Origin: VRUE01 sp963708115 | Lineage (GTDB): Bacteria; Actinomycetota; Thermoleophilia; Solirubrobacterales; 70-9 | DNA: 64,000 bases | Assembly: GCA_963708115.1 (NCBI GenBank) | Contig: CAVPRX010000001.1 | Coordinates: forward strand, 744,001-808,000 | Direction: 5' to 3' | In this document: in pieces, positions 17,058 through 29,235 of the stretch | How positions within the stretch are numbered: position 1 is the first letter of the stretch | Layout of the letters: each line of letters opens with the position of its first letter | Translations under genes and position numbers: made by a program | The notes under the pieces: generated by a model | What the model was told of the DNA's origin: nothing | Seen by the model: the letters and a program-made list of their open reading frames with translations, nothing else | Database searches by the model: none

Positions 17058-18593
17058 CTATTTGACGATCGTGAAGCTCAAGGACTGCGCCGCCGAACGC
17101 TTGCCCTCGGCGTTGGTGGCGGTGATCTGAAGCGTGTAGTGCCCCGGTGGCAGCTTCTTGCCGGCGGAGATGCGCCCGGCAAAGCGGACCTGATTGACGC
17201 CCTCGTGCCCGCTGAAGACAAGCGTGCCGACCAAGCGCGGGCAATGGGGCTTGCCTTTTGCTTTAGGGCTTGGAGGGCGGCATTTGCCTTTGACCTTGCG
17301 CCCGGCTGATTTGCCGGTGAAGGCGAGCTCGACATCCGCCTTCTCGTTCAACGTGAAGGAGAAGACGGTGCCCACCGGCAGCCCTTTCGCTTTTTTGCTG
17401 ATCTGGGGCTGCGCGTTGCCGGTTCGCCACGTCTTTGCCGACTGGCTGACCGCAGTCAGGGCGGGCAGCGGCAGAGGCGCGACCACGACCGTGTAGCCGA
17501 CGCTCTTGCTTGCCGCACCGCCATCGGTGTCTTTGGCATCGACGGTGAAGGTGTGATGTCCAAGGGTCGCCGTATCCAACCCGGCGCCGTTTGCAACCGG
17601 ACCGGCGCAGGTCGTGATGCCGGCGCCATCATGCGCATTGCAGGAGTAGGTGGCCGTAACCGCTTGGCCCTGGGTGTAGGTCGCACCGTCCGCGGGCGAG
17701 GCGACCTCGATCGAGGGGGGCGAGGTGTAGGTGATCTGCACCTGCGGTGGAGGTGCCGGAGAGGTAAGCGACTGAGTGCCGCCCGCGGGGACCAACGATG
17801 AACCGCCCCCTCCGCCTCCGCCTCCGGTTATTACGCAGCCGGCCCCGGCGCCGCCACCGCCGTAGTAACCGCCACCGCCACCTCCTCCTCCGCCGCCGGA
17901 GCCGCAGCTCGTTTCGCCGCCGCCGCCGAGACCCAGCTGGCCGCCGGTGCCGCCTCCTTCTCCAATTCCGAATCCGAGCGACCCACCTTCGCCCTCCGTG
18001 CCGGCGCCACCGCCGCCATTGCCGCCTGCGCTGGCTTCTCCTCCTTCTCCAGCAGCGCCACCCGTGCCACCGCCTTCGGATTCGCCGGATCCACCACCAC
18101 CGCCGCCACCACCGGCGACGACCAGCCGGGTGTCGGGTGAGAGGCCGGTTGAACGGGGCGCGGTGCGGATATCCGACGCACCACCTCCACCGGCGGCGAT
18201 GGGGCTGCCGCCCCCACCACCCGCGGCACCGCCGTTGAAGCCGCCGGCGCCGCCCCCGGCGCTGTTCTGGCCGTCGCCGCCGACCTCGACATAGAGCGTC
18301 TGACCCGGCGTGACTTGCAGATCCGCTTTGACCTGATCTCCGACGCCACCGGGGGATCCACTGCTCCCTCCGCTACCGCCGACGACGAGGAGATGCAGCT
18401 TGGTAACGCCAGCCGGCACGAGAAAGGTCTGCTCACCGCCGGTGAAGGTGAACGTCTGGGTGACCGCCGCGGTAGCGGGCGCCGCTGCCCAGGCCGACAC
18501 CAGAATCGCCGCGCATAGAGCAGCCCCGAGTACCGTGTGTCCGGCGCGACGGGATGAGAGTTTGTGCAGACGATCGGTCACGGTCGCGACCAT
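17058..18593 (-). CDS. Secreted glycine-rich surface protein with Ig-like domain
   Basis: The protein has 511 residues with a signal peptide of about 42 residues (cut near ATAAV). A module beginning FTGGEQTFLVPAGVTKLHLL leads into a long Gly-rich stretch at about 75-260. An Ig-like block with two cysteines follows (ASPADGATYTQGQAV, YSCNAHDGAGITTC, about 290-375). The beta-rich C-terminal domain has a form common in Solirubrobacterales secreted proteins. No catalytic motif is present. It is probably a cell-surface or matrix protein. The large metalloprotease at 40.5-44.2 kb contains the same Gly-rich and Ig-like modules. Confidence 0.8.
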   Translation of the reverse strand: MVATVTDRLHKLSSRRAGHTVLGAALCAAILVSAWAAAPATAAVTQTFTFTGGEQTFLVPAGVTKLHLLVVGGSGGSSGSPGGVGDQVKADLQVTPGQTLYVEVGGDGQNSAGGGAGGFNGGAAGGGGGSPIAAGGGGASDIRTAPRSTGLSPDTRLVVAGGGGGGGGSGESEGGGTGGAAGEGGEASAGGNGGGGAGTEGEGGSLGFGIGEGGGTGGQLGLGGGGETSCGSGGGGGGGGGGYYGGGGAGAGCVITGGGGGGGGSSLVPAGGTQSLTSPAPPPQVQITYTSPPSIEVASPADGATYTQGQAVTATYSCNAHDGAGITTCAGPVANGAGLDTATLGHHTFTVDAKDTDGGAASKSVGYTVVVAPLPLPALTAVSQSAKTWRTGNAQPQISKKAKGLPVGTVFSFTLNEKADVELAFTGKSAGRKVKGKCRPPSPKAKGKPHCPRLVGTLVFSGHEGVNQVRFAGRISAGKKLPPGHYTLQITATNAEGKRSAAQSLSFTIVK

Positions 18594-18650
18594 CCCACAG
18601 GCATCGGATTAAGTCAATGATCCATTCGAGCGCGTGACTGCGGGTGACTT

Positions 18651-19727
18651 CTAGTCGAGCGTGAGCACGTGGGCGTGGGCCGGATCGACGCGACCCTCGA
18701 GCACATCTATATAGGCATCCCGTAGGGCCTCGAAACCCTGGCCGCGAATCGTCTCGAGCCAGCCACCGGTCCACTCGCAGAAGGGGTGCCATGCATCGGC
18801 CACCCGGGTCTGAAGACCGTCCCGGCCCCAGTCCGCGGAGCGCTTTACGACCCGGGTCGGAGCAAAGAAGAAGGTCGGCTTGGGGCCCGGCAGCTCGCCG
18901 GCGCCGGCGCCGGCGCCGAGCTCCTCCCAGTGGGATGCGCCCACGGTCATGCTGTGAACGAGCCGGTCGCCGTAGTGCGAGTGGACCGCGCGTCGCACCT
19001 CGCCGTCACCGGCGACGTCGACGAAGGTGGCCGGGCCGGGCTCGAGCGACTCGATCGCGTCGTAGCTCACCGTGCGGTCGTAGATCGCCAGACCCCTGAC
19101 GAACTCGGCGTTGCGAGGCGAGGTCAAGCCGACCAGCTCGACCCCCTCACGTCGGGCGAGCAGGAAGGCGGCGGCAATCGCGGTCTTGCTCGAAGCGCTG
19201 GAGATCAGGACCGGGCCGCTCGTCGCAAAGCCCTCGTCGGCGAGCTGATCGTCGATCAGGAACGAGGTGAAGAAGAGCGGCCGCAGCAGCATCTGGATCT
19301 CCTCGGTATCCGCCCGGTAGAACGGATCGGCGCCGGTCGTCAGGTAGCGGTGGTAGGCGGACGGCAGCGCTTCCCGGTGAGACGAGCCGTCGACGAAGCC
19401 GTCCTCGCCGACGTCAACAGGGGCGACGACCAGATGCGAGGAGGGCGGCAGGTAGCCGAACACTCGCTGCCCGGGCTCCACCCCGTCGGCCTCGCTCCCC
19501 TCGACCTCGGCAAAGCCCCACATCGGCACCCGGCCCCAGCCCGGCTCGGCCGGGAAGAAGTCCCAGTAGTTCATCGCCTCGCCGAAGACCGCGTAGGTGA
19601 CGTTGTTGGCGGTGAGGCCGAAGGTGTCGACCCGGAGCAGCGCCTGGCCGGCGTCGATCTCCGGTGCCGACGATTCCGCGATGCGGCACTCGCGAAGATC
19701 GTCACGCTTGACCAGGAAGTCCGTCAT
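18651..19727 (-). CDS. DUF2855 family protein
   Basis: The 358-residue protein resembles DUF2855, a distant relative of medium-chain dehydrogenases/quinone reductases. It has a GroES-like front (LLRVDTFGLTANNVTYAVFGEAMNYWDFFP), a middle with VLISSASSKTAIAAAFLL, and a Rossmann-like second half. The usual zinc ligands of alcohol dehydrogenases are not evident. The role is unknown. It is divergently arranged with an SDR gene, with 38 bp between the two starts. Confidence 0.82.
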   Translation of the reverse strand: MTDFLVKRDDLRECRIAESSAPEIDAGQALLRVDTFGLTANNVTYAVFGEAMNYWDFFPAEPGWGRVPMWGFAEVEGSEADGVEPGQRVFGYLPPSSHLVVAPVDVGEDGFVDGSSHREALPSAYHRYLTTGADPFYRADTEEIQMLLRPLFFTSFLIDDQLADEGFATSGPVLISSASSKTAIAAAFLLARREGVELVGLTSPRNAEFVRGLAIYDRTVSYDAIESLEPGPATFVDVAGDGEVRRAVHSHYGDRLVHSMTVGASHWEELGAGAGAGELPGPKPTFFFAPTRVVKRSADWGRDGLQTRVADAWHPFCEWTGGWLETIRGQGFEALRDAYIDVLEGRVDPAHAHVLTLD

Positions 19728-19765
19728 CGGCGCTTCGATGTTCTCACGTTCATACTGCTGACTCG

Positions 19766-20785
19766 ATGGAGAGCGGGCAAGAGAGCAAGACCGTTCTGGT
19801 CACCGGTGGCTCGGGATACCTCGGCGGCTGGTGCGTGGTCGAGCTCCTGCGCCGCGGCTACCAGGTCCGCACCACCGTGCGCGACCTCGCCCGCGAGGCG
19901 GAGGTGCGAGCCACCGTCGGCACCCAGGTCGACGCCGGAGAACGCCTCACGGTGCTGGCCGCCGATCTGCTCGACGACGCCGGCTGGAGCGACGCGACCA
20001 GAGGCTGCGACTACGTCCTCCATGTCGCCTCGCCGTTCCCGCCGGCGCAACCGAAGGACCCCGACGAGCTGATCGTGCCGGCGCGCGACGGAACCCTGCG
20101 TGTCCTCGGGGCGAGCCTCGACGCCGGCGTCGAGCGCATCGTCGTCACCTCATCCGTCGCCGCAATCTCGGGCAGCGGCAAACCGGTGCACGGGCGGCCG
20201 CTGGACGAGCGGGACTGGAGCGACCCCGACAACCCGAAGCTGTCGCCCTACGCGCGCTCGAAGACGATCGCCGAGCGCGCCGCCTGGGACTTCATGGCCG
20301 AGCGCGGCGCGACCGAGAAGCTGGCGACGGTCAACCCCGGCGCGATCATCGGTCCGGTCTTGAACGACGATCGCTCCTTCTCCCTGCAGGCGATCGAACG
20401 GCTGCTGGGAGGGATGCCCGGACTGCCGCGGATCGGCTTCAGCTTCGTCGACGTCCGCGACGTCGCCGACCTGGAGATCAGGGCGATGACCGCGCCCGAG
20501 GCGGGTGGCGAGCGCTTCGTCGCGGTGACGACCTTCCAGTGGATGGCGGACATAGCCACGGTGCTGCGCGACCGCATGGGCGAGGCCGCGGCAAAGGTGC
20601 CGAGCCGGTCGATTCCCAACTTCGTCGTGCGCGGGATGGCGATCTTCGACCCCGGCGTCCGCTCGATAGTCGGTCAGCTCGGCAGGAAGACCGAGGCCTC
20701 GAGCGAGAAGGCCAAGGCCCGCCTCGGCTGGTCCCCCCGCCCGATCGACGAGACGATCGTCGAGTGCGCCCAGAGCCTGCTCTAG
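19766..20785 (+). CDS. NAD(P)-dependent epimerase/dihydroflavonol-reductase-like SDR
   Basis: This is a 339-residue extended SDR. The cofactor motif TGGSGYLGG is at 13-21, Ser129/130 in VTSS, and YARSK at 162-166 supplies the catalytic Tyr and Lys. It resembles dihydroflavonol 4-reductase-like proteins that reduce aldehydes or ketones with NADPH. The substrate is unknown. A CATACT hexamer 9 nt upstream of the ATG may be its -10. It converges with the PPK2 gene, with 7 bp between stops. Confidence 0.85.
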   Translation: MESGQESKTVLVTGGSGYLGGWCVVELLRRGYQVRTTVRDLAREAEVRATVGTQVDAGERLTVLAADLLDDAGWSDATRGCDYVLHVASPFPPAQPKDPDELIVPARDGTLRVLGASLDAGVERIVVTSSVAAISGSGKPVHGRPLDERDWSDPDNPKLSPYARSKTIAERAAWDFMAERGATEKLATVNPGAIIGPVLNDDRSFSLQAIERLLGGMPGLPRIGFSFVDVRDVADLEIRAMTAPEAGGERFVAVTTFQWMADIATVLRDRMGEAAAKVPSRSIPNFVVRGMAIFDPGVRSIVGQLGRKTEASSEKAKARLGWSPRPIDETIVECAQSLL

Positions 20786-20792
20786 CCGCGGC

Positions 20793-21584
20793 TCACTCGA
20801 CCCGGTAGCGCTCGGGCACGAAGGTCTGCGAGTCCGCGGGCGGGCGCACGTAGGCCCGCTCCTGCCGGGGAGGCAGCTCGATCGGCTCGTGATCGACGCG
20901 CTCATAGGGGATCTGTTCGAGCAGATGCGAGATCAGGTTGAGCCGCGCGGTGCGCTTGACGTCGGCCTCGACCACGAACCAAGGCGAGTCCTTGGTGTCG
21001 GTGTAGGCGAACATCTCGTCCTTGGCCTCGGCGTAGTCGACCCAGCGGGCGCGCGCCTCGACGTCAACCGGGCTCAGCTTCCAGCGCTTCGCCGGGTCCT
21101 TCAGCCGCGCCTCGAAGCGGCGCTCCTGCTCCTCGTCGCTGACCGAGAGCCAGTACTTCAAGAGGATCGTGCCGGAGCCCTGGATGGTGCGCTCGAACTG
21201 CGGGCAGGTGCGCATGAACTCCTCGTACTCGGCGTCGGTGCAGAAGCCCATCACCCGCTCGACGCCGGCGCGGTTGTACCAGCTGCGATCGAAGAGGACG
21301 ATCTCTCCGGCGGCGGGCAGATGGGCCACGTAGCGCTGGAAGTACCACTGACTGCGCTCGCGGTCGCTGGGCTTGCCGAGAGCGACGACGCGGACCACGC
21401 GCGGGTTCGTCCGTTCGGCGATGCGGCGGATCACGCCGCCCTTGCCGGCGGTGTCGCGCCCCTCGAAGAGGACGACGACCTTGAGGCCCTCCCGTTTGAC
21501 CCACTCCTGCAGGCGCACCAGCTCGACCTGCAGCCGCCGCATCTCCTTCTCGTACTCGTCCTTGCCGATCACCTTGGTCTTCAC
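20793..21584 (-). CDS. ppk2: Polyphosphate kinase 2
   Basis: This is a 263-residue PPK2-family enzyme that transfers phosphate between polyphosphate and nucleotides. Walker A is EGRDTAGKGG at 41-50 and Walker B DRSWYNR at 99-105. The lid region (AKRWKLSPVDVEAR) follows near 170. Length and composition fit a single-domain class I PPK2. The GTG at 21584 follows TAAGGT by 6 nt, so the message is probably leaderless. Confidence 0.92.
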   Translation of the reverse strand: MKTKVIGKDEYEKEMRRLQVELVRLQEWVKREGLKVVVLFEGRDTAGKGGVIRRIAERTNPRVVRVVALGKPSDRERSQWYFQRYVAHLPAAGEIVLFDRSWYNRAGVERVMGFCTDAEYEEFMRTCPQFERTIQGSGTILLKYWLSVSDEEQERRFEARLKDPAKRWKLSPVDVEARARWVDYAEAKDEMFAYTDTKDSPWFVVEADVKRTARLNLISHLLEQIPYERVDHEPIELPPRQERAYVRPPADSQTFVPERYRVE

Positions 21585-21590
21585 CGCTCG

Positions 21591-21596
21591 ACCTTA
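21591..21596 (-). promoter_or_regulatory. -10 hexamer for the PPK2 gene
   Basis: TAAGGT on the minus strand lies 6 nt before the GTG at 21584, with no Shine-Dalgarno sequence. Confidence 0.45.
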
Positions 21597-21768
21597 ACGC
21601 GACGACTGGGGCGAGCGGGGCTTGAAAGGGCCAGGGCCACCCGAAGGCGGCCCTGGCCAGGTGCTCGGAAACGAACGCGGGAACCACGAACGGGTGGGAC
21701 AAAACCCGCCTCCCTACGATCGCCGGTGCCCGGGGTGGATTCCGCCGGGCGCCAGAACAGTGCGGCGC

Positions 21769-21813
21769 CTAGCGGCCCTGCACCTCCAGAGTCCCCTCAA
21801 GCATGTGAATCAA
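21769..21813 (-). CDS. Possible 14-residue small ORF behind an extended Shine-Dalgarno sequence
   Basis: AGAAAGGAGGTGGTCC (21833-21818, minus strand) matches almost the full anti-Shine-Dalgarno complement. It is followed 10 nt after its GGAGG core by a TTG at 21813 opening a 14-codon frame (MIHMLEGTLEVQGR) that ends with TAG at 21769. An in-frame ATG at 21804 would give 11 residues. Such strong sites are unlikely by chance in this genome, where many genes have none. It could be a leader peptide or small protein. No function is known. Confidence 0.3.
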   Translation of the reverse strand: MIHMLEGTLEVQGR

Positions 21814-21930
21814 GTTAGGACCACCTCCTTTCTCTGGTCAAAAGATTGAAGCAAATGGCGTGGTCGGCCGCTGCCTTCGAGCTAACCAGGAAGACGCCGA
21901 GCGGCGCCTGCTTGAACGGCGACGCCGGGC

Positions 21931-22965
21931 TCAGCACTCAGAGCCCACCTGCGCCCGGGCCACCCGCAGCTGACGCTTGACCCGCAAAACGCGATGGCGC
22001 AGGCGGCGCCGGGTGAGACCGCGAGCCTGCGATGCATGGCGCCTCAAGCGCGAGTACTGCCGGCCCAGCACACGGAGATGCTGCTTGGCACGCGAGCACG
22101 GAGACTGCTTTACCGGTACGGGCTTCGGCTTGGCGACGAGCGCTACGAGCTTTTCGCTCACCGCTTCCCCGTACTGGGTGTCGGCGGGGTGCGAAACCAC
22201 GAAGGTCGCATCCTTGCCCTGGGCCGTTTCGGGAAGCGCGAGAGGGAAGCTGACTGCCCCACCAGCGCTGGTGGCCGAGTAGCTGGCGCTGCCGCCACCA
22301 GACCAGGTCACGGCCAGGTTGAAGGCGAGGCCATCGGGAACAGGTGAGCCGCTGGCCAAAGTAGCGGTGGCGGACAGGGAGCCGTTCGCACTGACGCGCT
22401 TCACCGCTCTTATCGCGACACCAAGGTAGTGCCGGATCGGCTGGACGGTGAAGTCGTAGGGATAGGTTTCCAGTTCGGATGGGGCTTCTTCCTTGGCGCG
22501 GGAGACAAACTCGAGATAGGACGAGGTCGAGTTCGTTTCCTGGGCCGTGATCGCGGTCTGGGCAGTGCCGCTCCCCGAGAGCGAGTAGACCGGCCCATCT
22601 TCCTCGCAGTATTCTGGCGCGCTACCGAAAACGCTCCCCCAGCTGTAGTCGTCGATCCCTTGGACAAAGATCATGCAGACTGGGAATCCGCCATAGCCAG
22701 CCCGCGTGAACGGAACGCTGTGCCAGTCGACCGTGATGATGTCGCGCGTGGTCAGCGGCGGTAGGCGCCAAATCGCGATCTCCTTGTAGCCGCTGTAGTT
22801 CGCGTCGGACTTGTGGTTGTTCAGCTGGCCCGTGTAGTGCTGACCGACCGTGATCAGGGGCGCTTCGCTCGGTTTCCGGCCTCCACCTTCAAATGCCGAT
22901 GCCTCGGAGACAACTGCCAACACCACGAATGAAGCCGCCAAGATCGTTGTGATAACTCTTCTCAT
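21931..22965 (-). CDS. Secreted protein of unknown function
   Basis: The protein has 344 residues from the ATG at 22965, which has GGAGG 9 nt upstream. A longer frame to 23085 precedes the signal peptide. The leader (MRRVITTILAASFVVLAVV, cut near EASAF) is followed by an extracellular domain with scattered cysteines, an Ig-like beta-rich section around 210-290 and a very basic Arg-rich tail ending in Cys. A similar basic tail with a terminal Cys ends the secreted protein at 24.0 kb. No enzyme motif is visible. Confidence 0.7.
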   Translation of the reverse strand: MRRVITTILAASFVVLAVVSEASAFEGGGRKPSEAPLITVGQHYTGQLNNHKSDANYSGYKEIAIWRLPPLTTRDIITVDWHSVPFTRAGYGGFPVCMIFVQGIDDYSWGSVFGSAPEYCEEDGPVYSLSGSGTAQTAITAQETNSTSSYLEFVSRAKEEAPSELETYPYDFTVQPIRHYLGVAIRAVKRVSANGSLSATATLASGSPVPDGLAFNLAVTWSGGGSASYSATSAGGAVSFPLALPETAQGKDATFVVSHPADTQYGEAVSEKLVALVAKPKPVPVKQSPCSRAKQHLRVLGRQYSRLRRHASQARGLTRRRLRHRVLRVKRQLRVARAQVGSEC

Positions 22966-23228
22966 AAAGCAATGCCTCCGCCGAATTGACTGGTTTGTCG
23001 CCTGCGCTTCGCGCACATAGTCCCGATCGCTCAGAAAGGGGGACGCTATACGCTGGACAGCACTATTGCCACAAATACCGATCAAAACGAGCCCCTAAGA
23101 TGGACCGGCCAGCCGCTCAGGGGAGGATTTCCGGACGAGCGACTTGAGCCCGTCTCTCGACTGCATCGCCTCTCAACTACTGGTAGAAGTCATCAACGTA
23201 AACGCCGTCGCCTACCCGGGAGCCGCAA

Positions 23229-23666
23229 ATGGACGCCGATGCAATCGAGATGGGGCCGATCGACTACATCATCGTCGAGTGGCCGGGCAGGCAACCAAAC
23301 GGCGAAGCCGTGCCGCACCTGATCGACCTCGTCGACCGCGGGCTGATCAGGATCCTCGACCTGGCCTTCATCGCCAAGGACGAGGCTGGCGCAGTGGTCG
23401 CCCTCGAGATATCGGAGCTCGGCGAGCAGGTTGAGGAGTTCGCGCTCTTCGCCGGTGCTTCTTCGGGACTGCTCTCCGACGAGGACATCGGCGAGGCCGC
23501 ACAGGCCCTCGAGCCGGGCACCTCGGCGGCGCTGCTCGTCTACGAGAACAGCTGGGCGGCACCGTTCGCCACCGCCGTCCGTCGCTCGGGTGGCCAGTTG
23601 GTCGCCAGCGGCCGCATACCGGTCAATGAGTTTCTGGCCGCCCTCGACGCCGCTGAGTCGGCCTGA
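23229..23666 (+). CDS. DUF6325 family protein
   Basis: This 145-residue soluble protein matches DUF6325: MGPIDYIIVEWPGRQPNGE near the start, LDLAFIAKDEAG in the middle, and a C-terminal GGQLVASGRIPVNEFLAALDA. The family is small, found in actinobacteria, and of unknown function. The ATG at 23229 has GGGAG upstream. A second ATG at 23250 (MGPIDY) is also possible. It is followed 19 bp later by a SHOCT protein, a pairing common for this family. Confidence 0.8.
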   Translation: MDADAIEMGPIDYIIVEWPGRQPNGEAVPHLIDLVDRGLIRILDLAFIAKDEAGAVVALEISELGEQVEEFALFAGASSGLLSDEDIGEAAQALEPGTSAALLVYENSWAAPFATAVRRSGGQLVASGRIPVNEFLAALDAAESA

Positions 23667-23685
23667 TAACCAAGGAGGAGAACCA

Positions 23686-23955
23686 ATGCCAGGACTACTA
23701 AGAGGGGTCGCACGCACGGCGGTCATCGCCGGAACCGCAACGACCGTAAGCAACCGCGTATCCCGACGTCAGGCACAGCGCTGGCAGGGGCAGGAAGAAC
23801 AGCAGGCCCCGGCCCAACAGGCGCCACCCCCAGCGCCCGCTCCGCCAGCGGAGCAGTCGACGATCGAGCAGCTCAAAGAGCTGGGCGCGCTCAAAGACCA
23901 GGGCATCCTGACCGAGGAAGAGTTCGCCGCCCAGAAGGCCAAGATCCTCGGCTGA
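23686..23955 (+). CDS. SHOCT-domain protein
   Basis: The protein has 89 residues from the ATG at 23686, preceded by AAGGAGGAG. The N-terminus is short and basic. A Gln/Pro/Ala-rich linker spans about 33-58. The C-terminal SHOCT motif (IEQLKELGALKDQGILTEEEF, about 60-80) ends in AKILG. SHOCT is a short helical domain used for oligomerisation in many actinobacterial proteins. It is likely co-expressed with the DUF6325 gene. A longer frame upstream is only a shadow of that gene. Confidence 0.85.
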   Translation: MPGLLRGVARTAVIAGTATTVSNRVSRRQAQRWQGQEEQQAPAQQAPPPAPAPPAEQSTIEQLKELGALKDQGILTEEEFAAQKAKILG

Positions 23956-23982
23956 GCTTCGCCTTCGCCGGCCGGGCGGCGA

Positions 23983-25920
23983 TCAGCAGGCGCCGACGAT
24001 GCGTCTGCGCGCACCGCGCAGAGCGGCAACCTGGGTGCGCTTCGCCGCCGCCAACCGGCCCGCCCCGGTCGCACCGTTGACGCGACCCAGCTTGATGTTG
24101 ATGAGCTTGAGGTGGTGGCGGGCGGCATTGAGGGCGGCTTCCGCTGCAACGCATTGAGGCGACGGGGGTTGAGGCGATGCAGGAGGATCGGCGCTCGCGG
24201 GCGCGGCCGGCGTTCCCTTCGAGCCGGTCGATCCGGGTCTCGAGGGTTCGACTTCCACTTCGGGTTCCGGTTCCGGTTCGACTTCTGGTTCCGGTCCAGC
24301 CGGCAAGATCGTGATCGTCCGCTGGGTGCTCGCCCGGTACCCGAGCACCTCAGCTCCGCCGAACGTGACTTCGTATTCCCCCGGTGCTTCGTATTCGTGG
24401 CTCGCTTCGGTATCGGCGACGCTCTCGCCGTCGCCGAATTCGATCAACGGCGAGAAAAGGCCTTCGGTCGGCGTCGAGATTTCAACCGGTTCGCCAACCG
24501 TCCCCGTCGGGGGGACTTCGAGCTCCACTTCGGGCGGGCCATCCGGGTCATACCCGGCTGCCTGCACGGTGTTGCTGTAGCAGGGGCCTTCTTTTTCGCC
24601 GGTGCAGGGAATGTCTTCGGCGCTCACCCAAACGGCGGTGGCGTGGCCGTCGGCCGCCGTCGCATCCCCCGGCGCGTCGAGGACGACCACCGCATCCATG
24701 CCCTGCTTGCCTTCTTCGGAGAGGTCGACCGCGGATTCCCAGCCTTCCCCCGCCGGGCGGTAAGCAGCCTGTACGACGTTGCTGGAACCATCCCAGCGCT
24801 GCCAGATGAGCGAGGCGTTGCCGCTCGTGTCGAACACGACGTCCGATGGGAACGAGTTTCCCCCGTCGGCCGACAGTTCGGTCGGCGTCTCCCATTCGCC
24901 CCCGGCGGACTTATAGGCGGCGTGGACAATCTCGTAGTTGCCTTCTTTGGGGATGTCTCCGGCCCAGGCGACGATCGCGTTGCCGTCCGGATCCACCGCG
25001 TCGCGCACAGCCTGTACCTGTTCGCCTTCCGAGGAGACGTTGGCCGGCTGTCCCCAGGACCCTCCCACTGGCCTGTAGGCGGCTCGCACGAATTCCTTGC
25101 CTTCGTCTTCCCCTCTCCACGCGACCAAGGAGTCGCCGTTCGCGTCGAGGGCGACGTGTGGGTTGCCCGCCCACTCGCCCGGCTCCGAAACGAGGGTGGG
25201 CGATTCCCATTCGCCGCCTTCGGGCCGGTAGGCGGCTTCGACGACGTAGCGCGAGCCGTCGAAGTGCATCCAGACGGCAGTCACATCGCCGCGGGCATCC
25301 ATCGCCGCCTGGGGAACGAAGCTTTCGCCGGCGGAGATCGGAATCGGCGCTCCCCAACTGCCCAAGAAGGGCCGGAACGCGCTCTGGATCACTTCGCCTT
25401 TCTTCCAGACGGCGGTCGCGTTGCCTTCCCAGTCGACCGCGATCCACGGTTCGGGGGCGGCGCCGAGATTCACCTCGCCGATATCGACCGGCGCCGACCA
25501 GCTGCCACCGGCCGGGCGATCCACCGACTGCAGGACGATCTTGGTTCCGGCGTAGCGTTCCCAGAGCACGGTCACGTTGCCGTTGCGATCCACCGCGATC
25601 TGCGCCGCCTGGGCGTCGTGCGCACCCGGCACCACTTCCCCTTCGAGTTCGGGCTCGGAGAGGTCGACAGGCGCTTCCCACCCTTCGCCAGCCGGCCTGT
25701 AGGCGCTTTCGACAACCGTGTCGACGCCGTTCCAGCGATCCCAAACCGCGGTCGCGTTCCCTTCCGAGTCCAGCACGACGTGTGGGGTCCCGGCATGCTC
25801 ACCCGATTCGGAGATATCGACCGCCGGCAACCATCCCGCCTGGGCAGCGGGTGCGAAAAGGGCGCAGGCAACGACTACAGCCCCCACCAGCCAGCCCACA
25901 AAGCCCGCGCGTCCCCTCAT
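23983..25920 (-). CDS. Secreted repeat protein with PKD-like domain
   Basis: This is a 645-residue exported protein with an N-terminal hydrophobic leader (GFVGWLVGAVVVACALFAPA). From about residue 30 to 460 it consists of roughly 55-residue repeats of the pattern AAYRPAGGxWExPVDLSE...VAxDxxGNATAVW, which suggests a beta-propeller or similar solenoid. A PKD-like domain (about 485-555) and a Pro/Glu-rich linker follow. The tail is basic and ends in Cys. It probably acts on the cell surface in adhesion or binding. No catalytic residues are recognised. Confidence 0.72.
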   Translation of the reverse strand: MRGRAGFVGWLVGAVVVACALFAPAAQAGWLPAVDISESGEHAGTPHVVLDSEGNATAVWDRWNGVDTVVESAYRPAGEGWEAPVDLSEPELEGEVVPGAHDAQAAQIAVDRNGNVTVLWERYAGTKIVLQSVDRPAGGSWSAPVDIGEVNLGAAPEPWIAVDWEGNATAVWKKGEVIQSAFRPFLGSWGAPIPISAGESFVPQAAMDARGDVTAVWMHFDGSRYVVEAAYRPEGGEWESPTLVSEPGEWAGNPHVALDANGDSLVAWRGEDEGKEFVRAAYRPVGGSWGQPANVSSEGEQVQAVRDAVDPDGNAIVAWAGDIPKEGNYEIVHAAYKSAGGEWETPTELSADGGNSFPSDVVFDTSGNASLIWQRWDGSSNVVQAAYRPAGEGWESAVDLSEEGKQGMDAVVVLDAPGDATAADGHATAVWVSAEDIPCTGEKEGPCYSNTVQAAGYDPDGPPEVELEVPPTGTVGEPVEISTPTEGLFSPLIEFGDGESVADTEASHEYEAPGEYEVTFGGAEVLGYRASTQRTITILPAGPEPEVEPEPEPEVEVEPSRPGSTGSKGTPAAPASADPPASPQPPSPQCVAAEAALNAARHHLKLINIKLGRVNGATGAGRLAAAKRTQVAALRGARRRIVGAC

Positions 25921-25964
25921 ACAACCCAGATCATATAAGGACTACCGAAGTTCTACGGGCGGAG

Positions 25965-29234
<3,270 letters not shown>

Positions 29235-29235
29235 C

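Larger units (their letters stand above)
21585..21930. other. Intergenic region with a hairpin and a strong ribosome-binding site
   Basis: This 346-bp gap holds no conventional gene. Two structures stand out. One is a perfect 10-bp stem, GGCCAGGGCC at 21629-21638 pairing with 21649-21658, with a 10-nt loop. The other is an extended Shine-Dalgarno sequence at 21818-21833 on the minus strand in front of a tiny open frame. The region may be the leader of the PPK2 gene, but that gene has its own leaderless-type promoter. Confidence 0.5.

Noticed and set aside
17800..18300. Regular GC-rich triplet repeats, and again at 41650-42200, first considered as DNA repeats
   Set aside because: They are the coding sequence of Gly-rich protein segments, not CRISPR or satellite DNA.
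21818..21833. Resemblance of the plus strand to the 3' end of 16S rRNA
   Set aside because: Only the anti-SD core matches. No other rRNA sequence is nearby. Read on the minus strand it is a ribosome-binding site.
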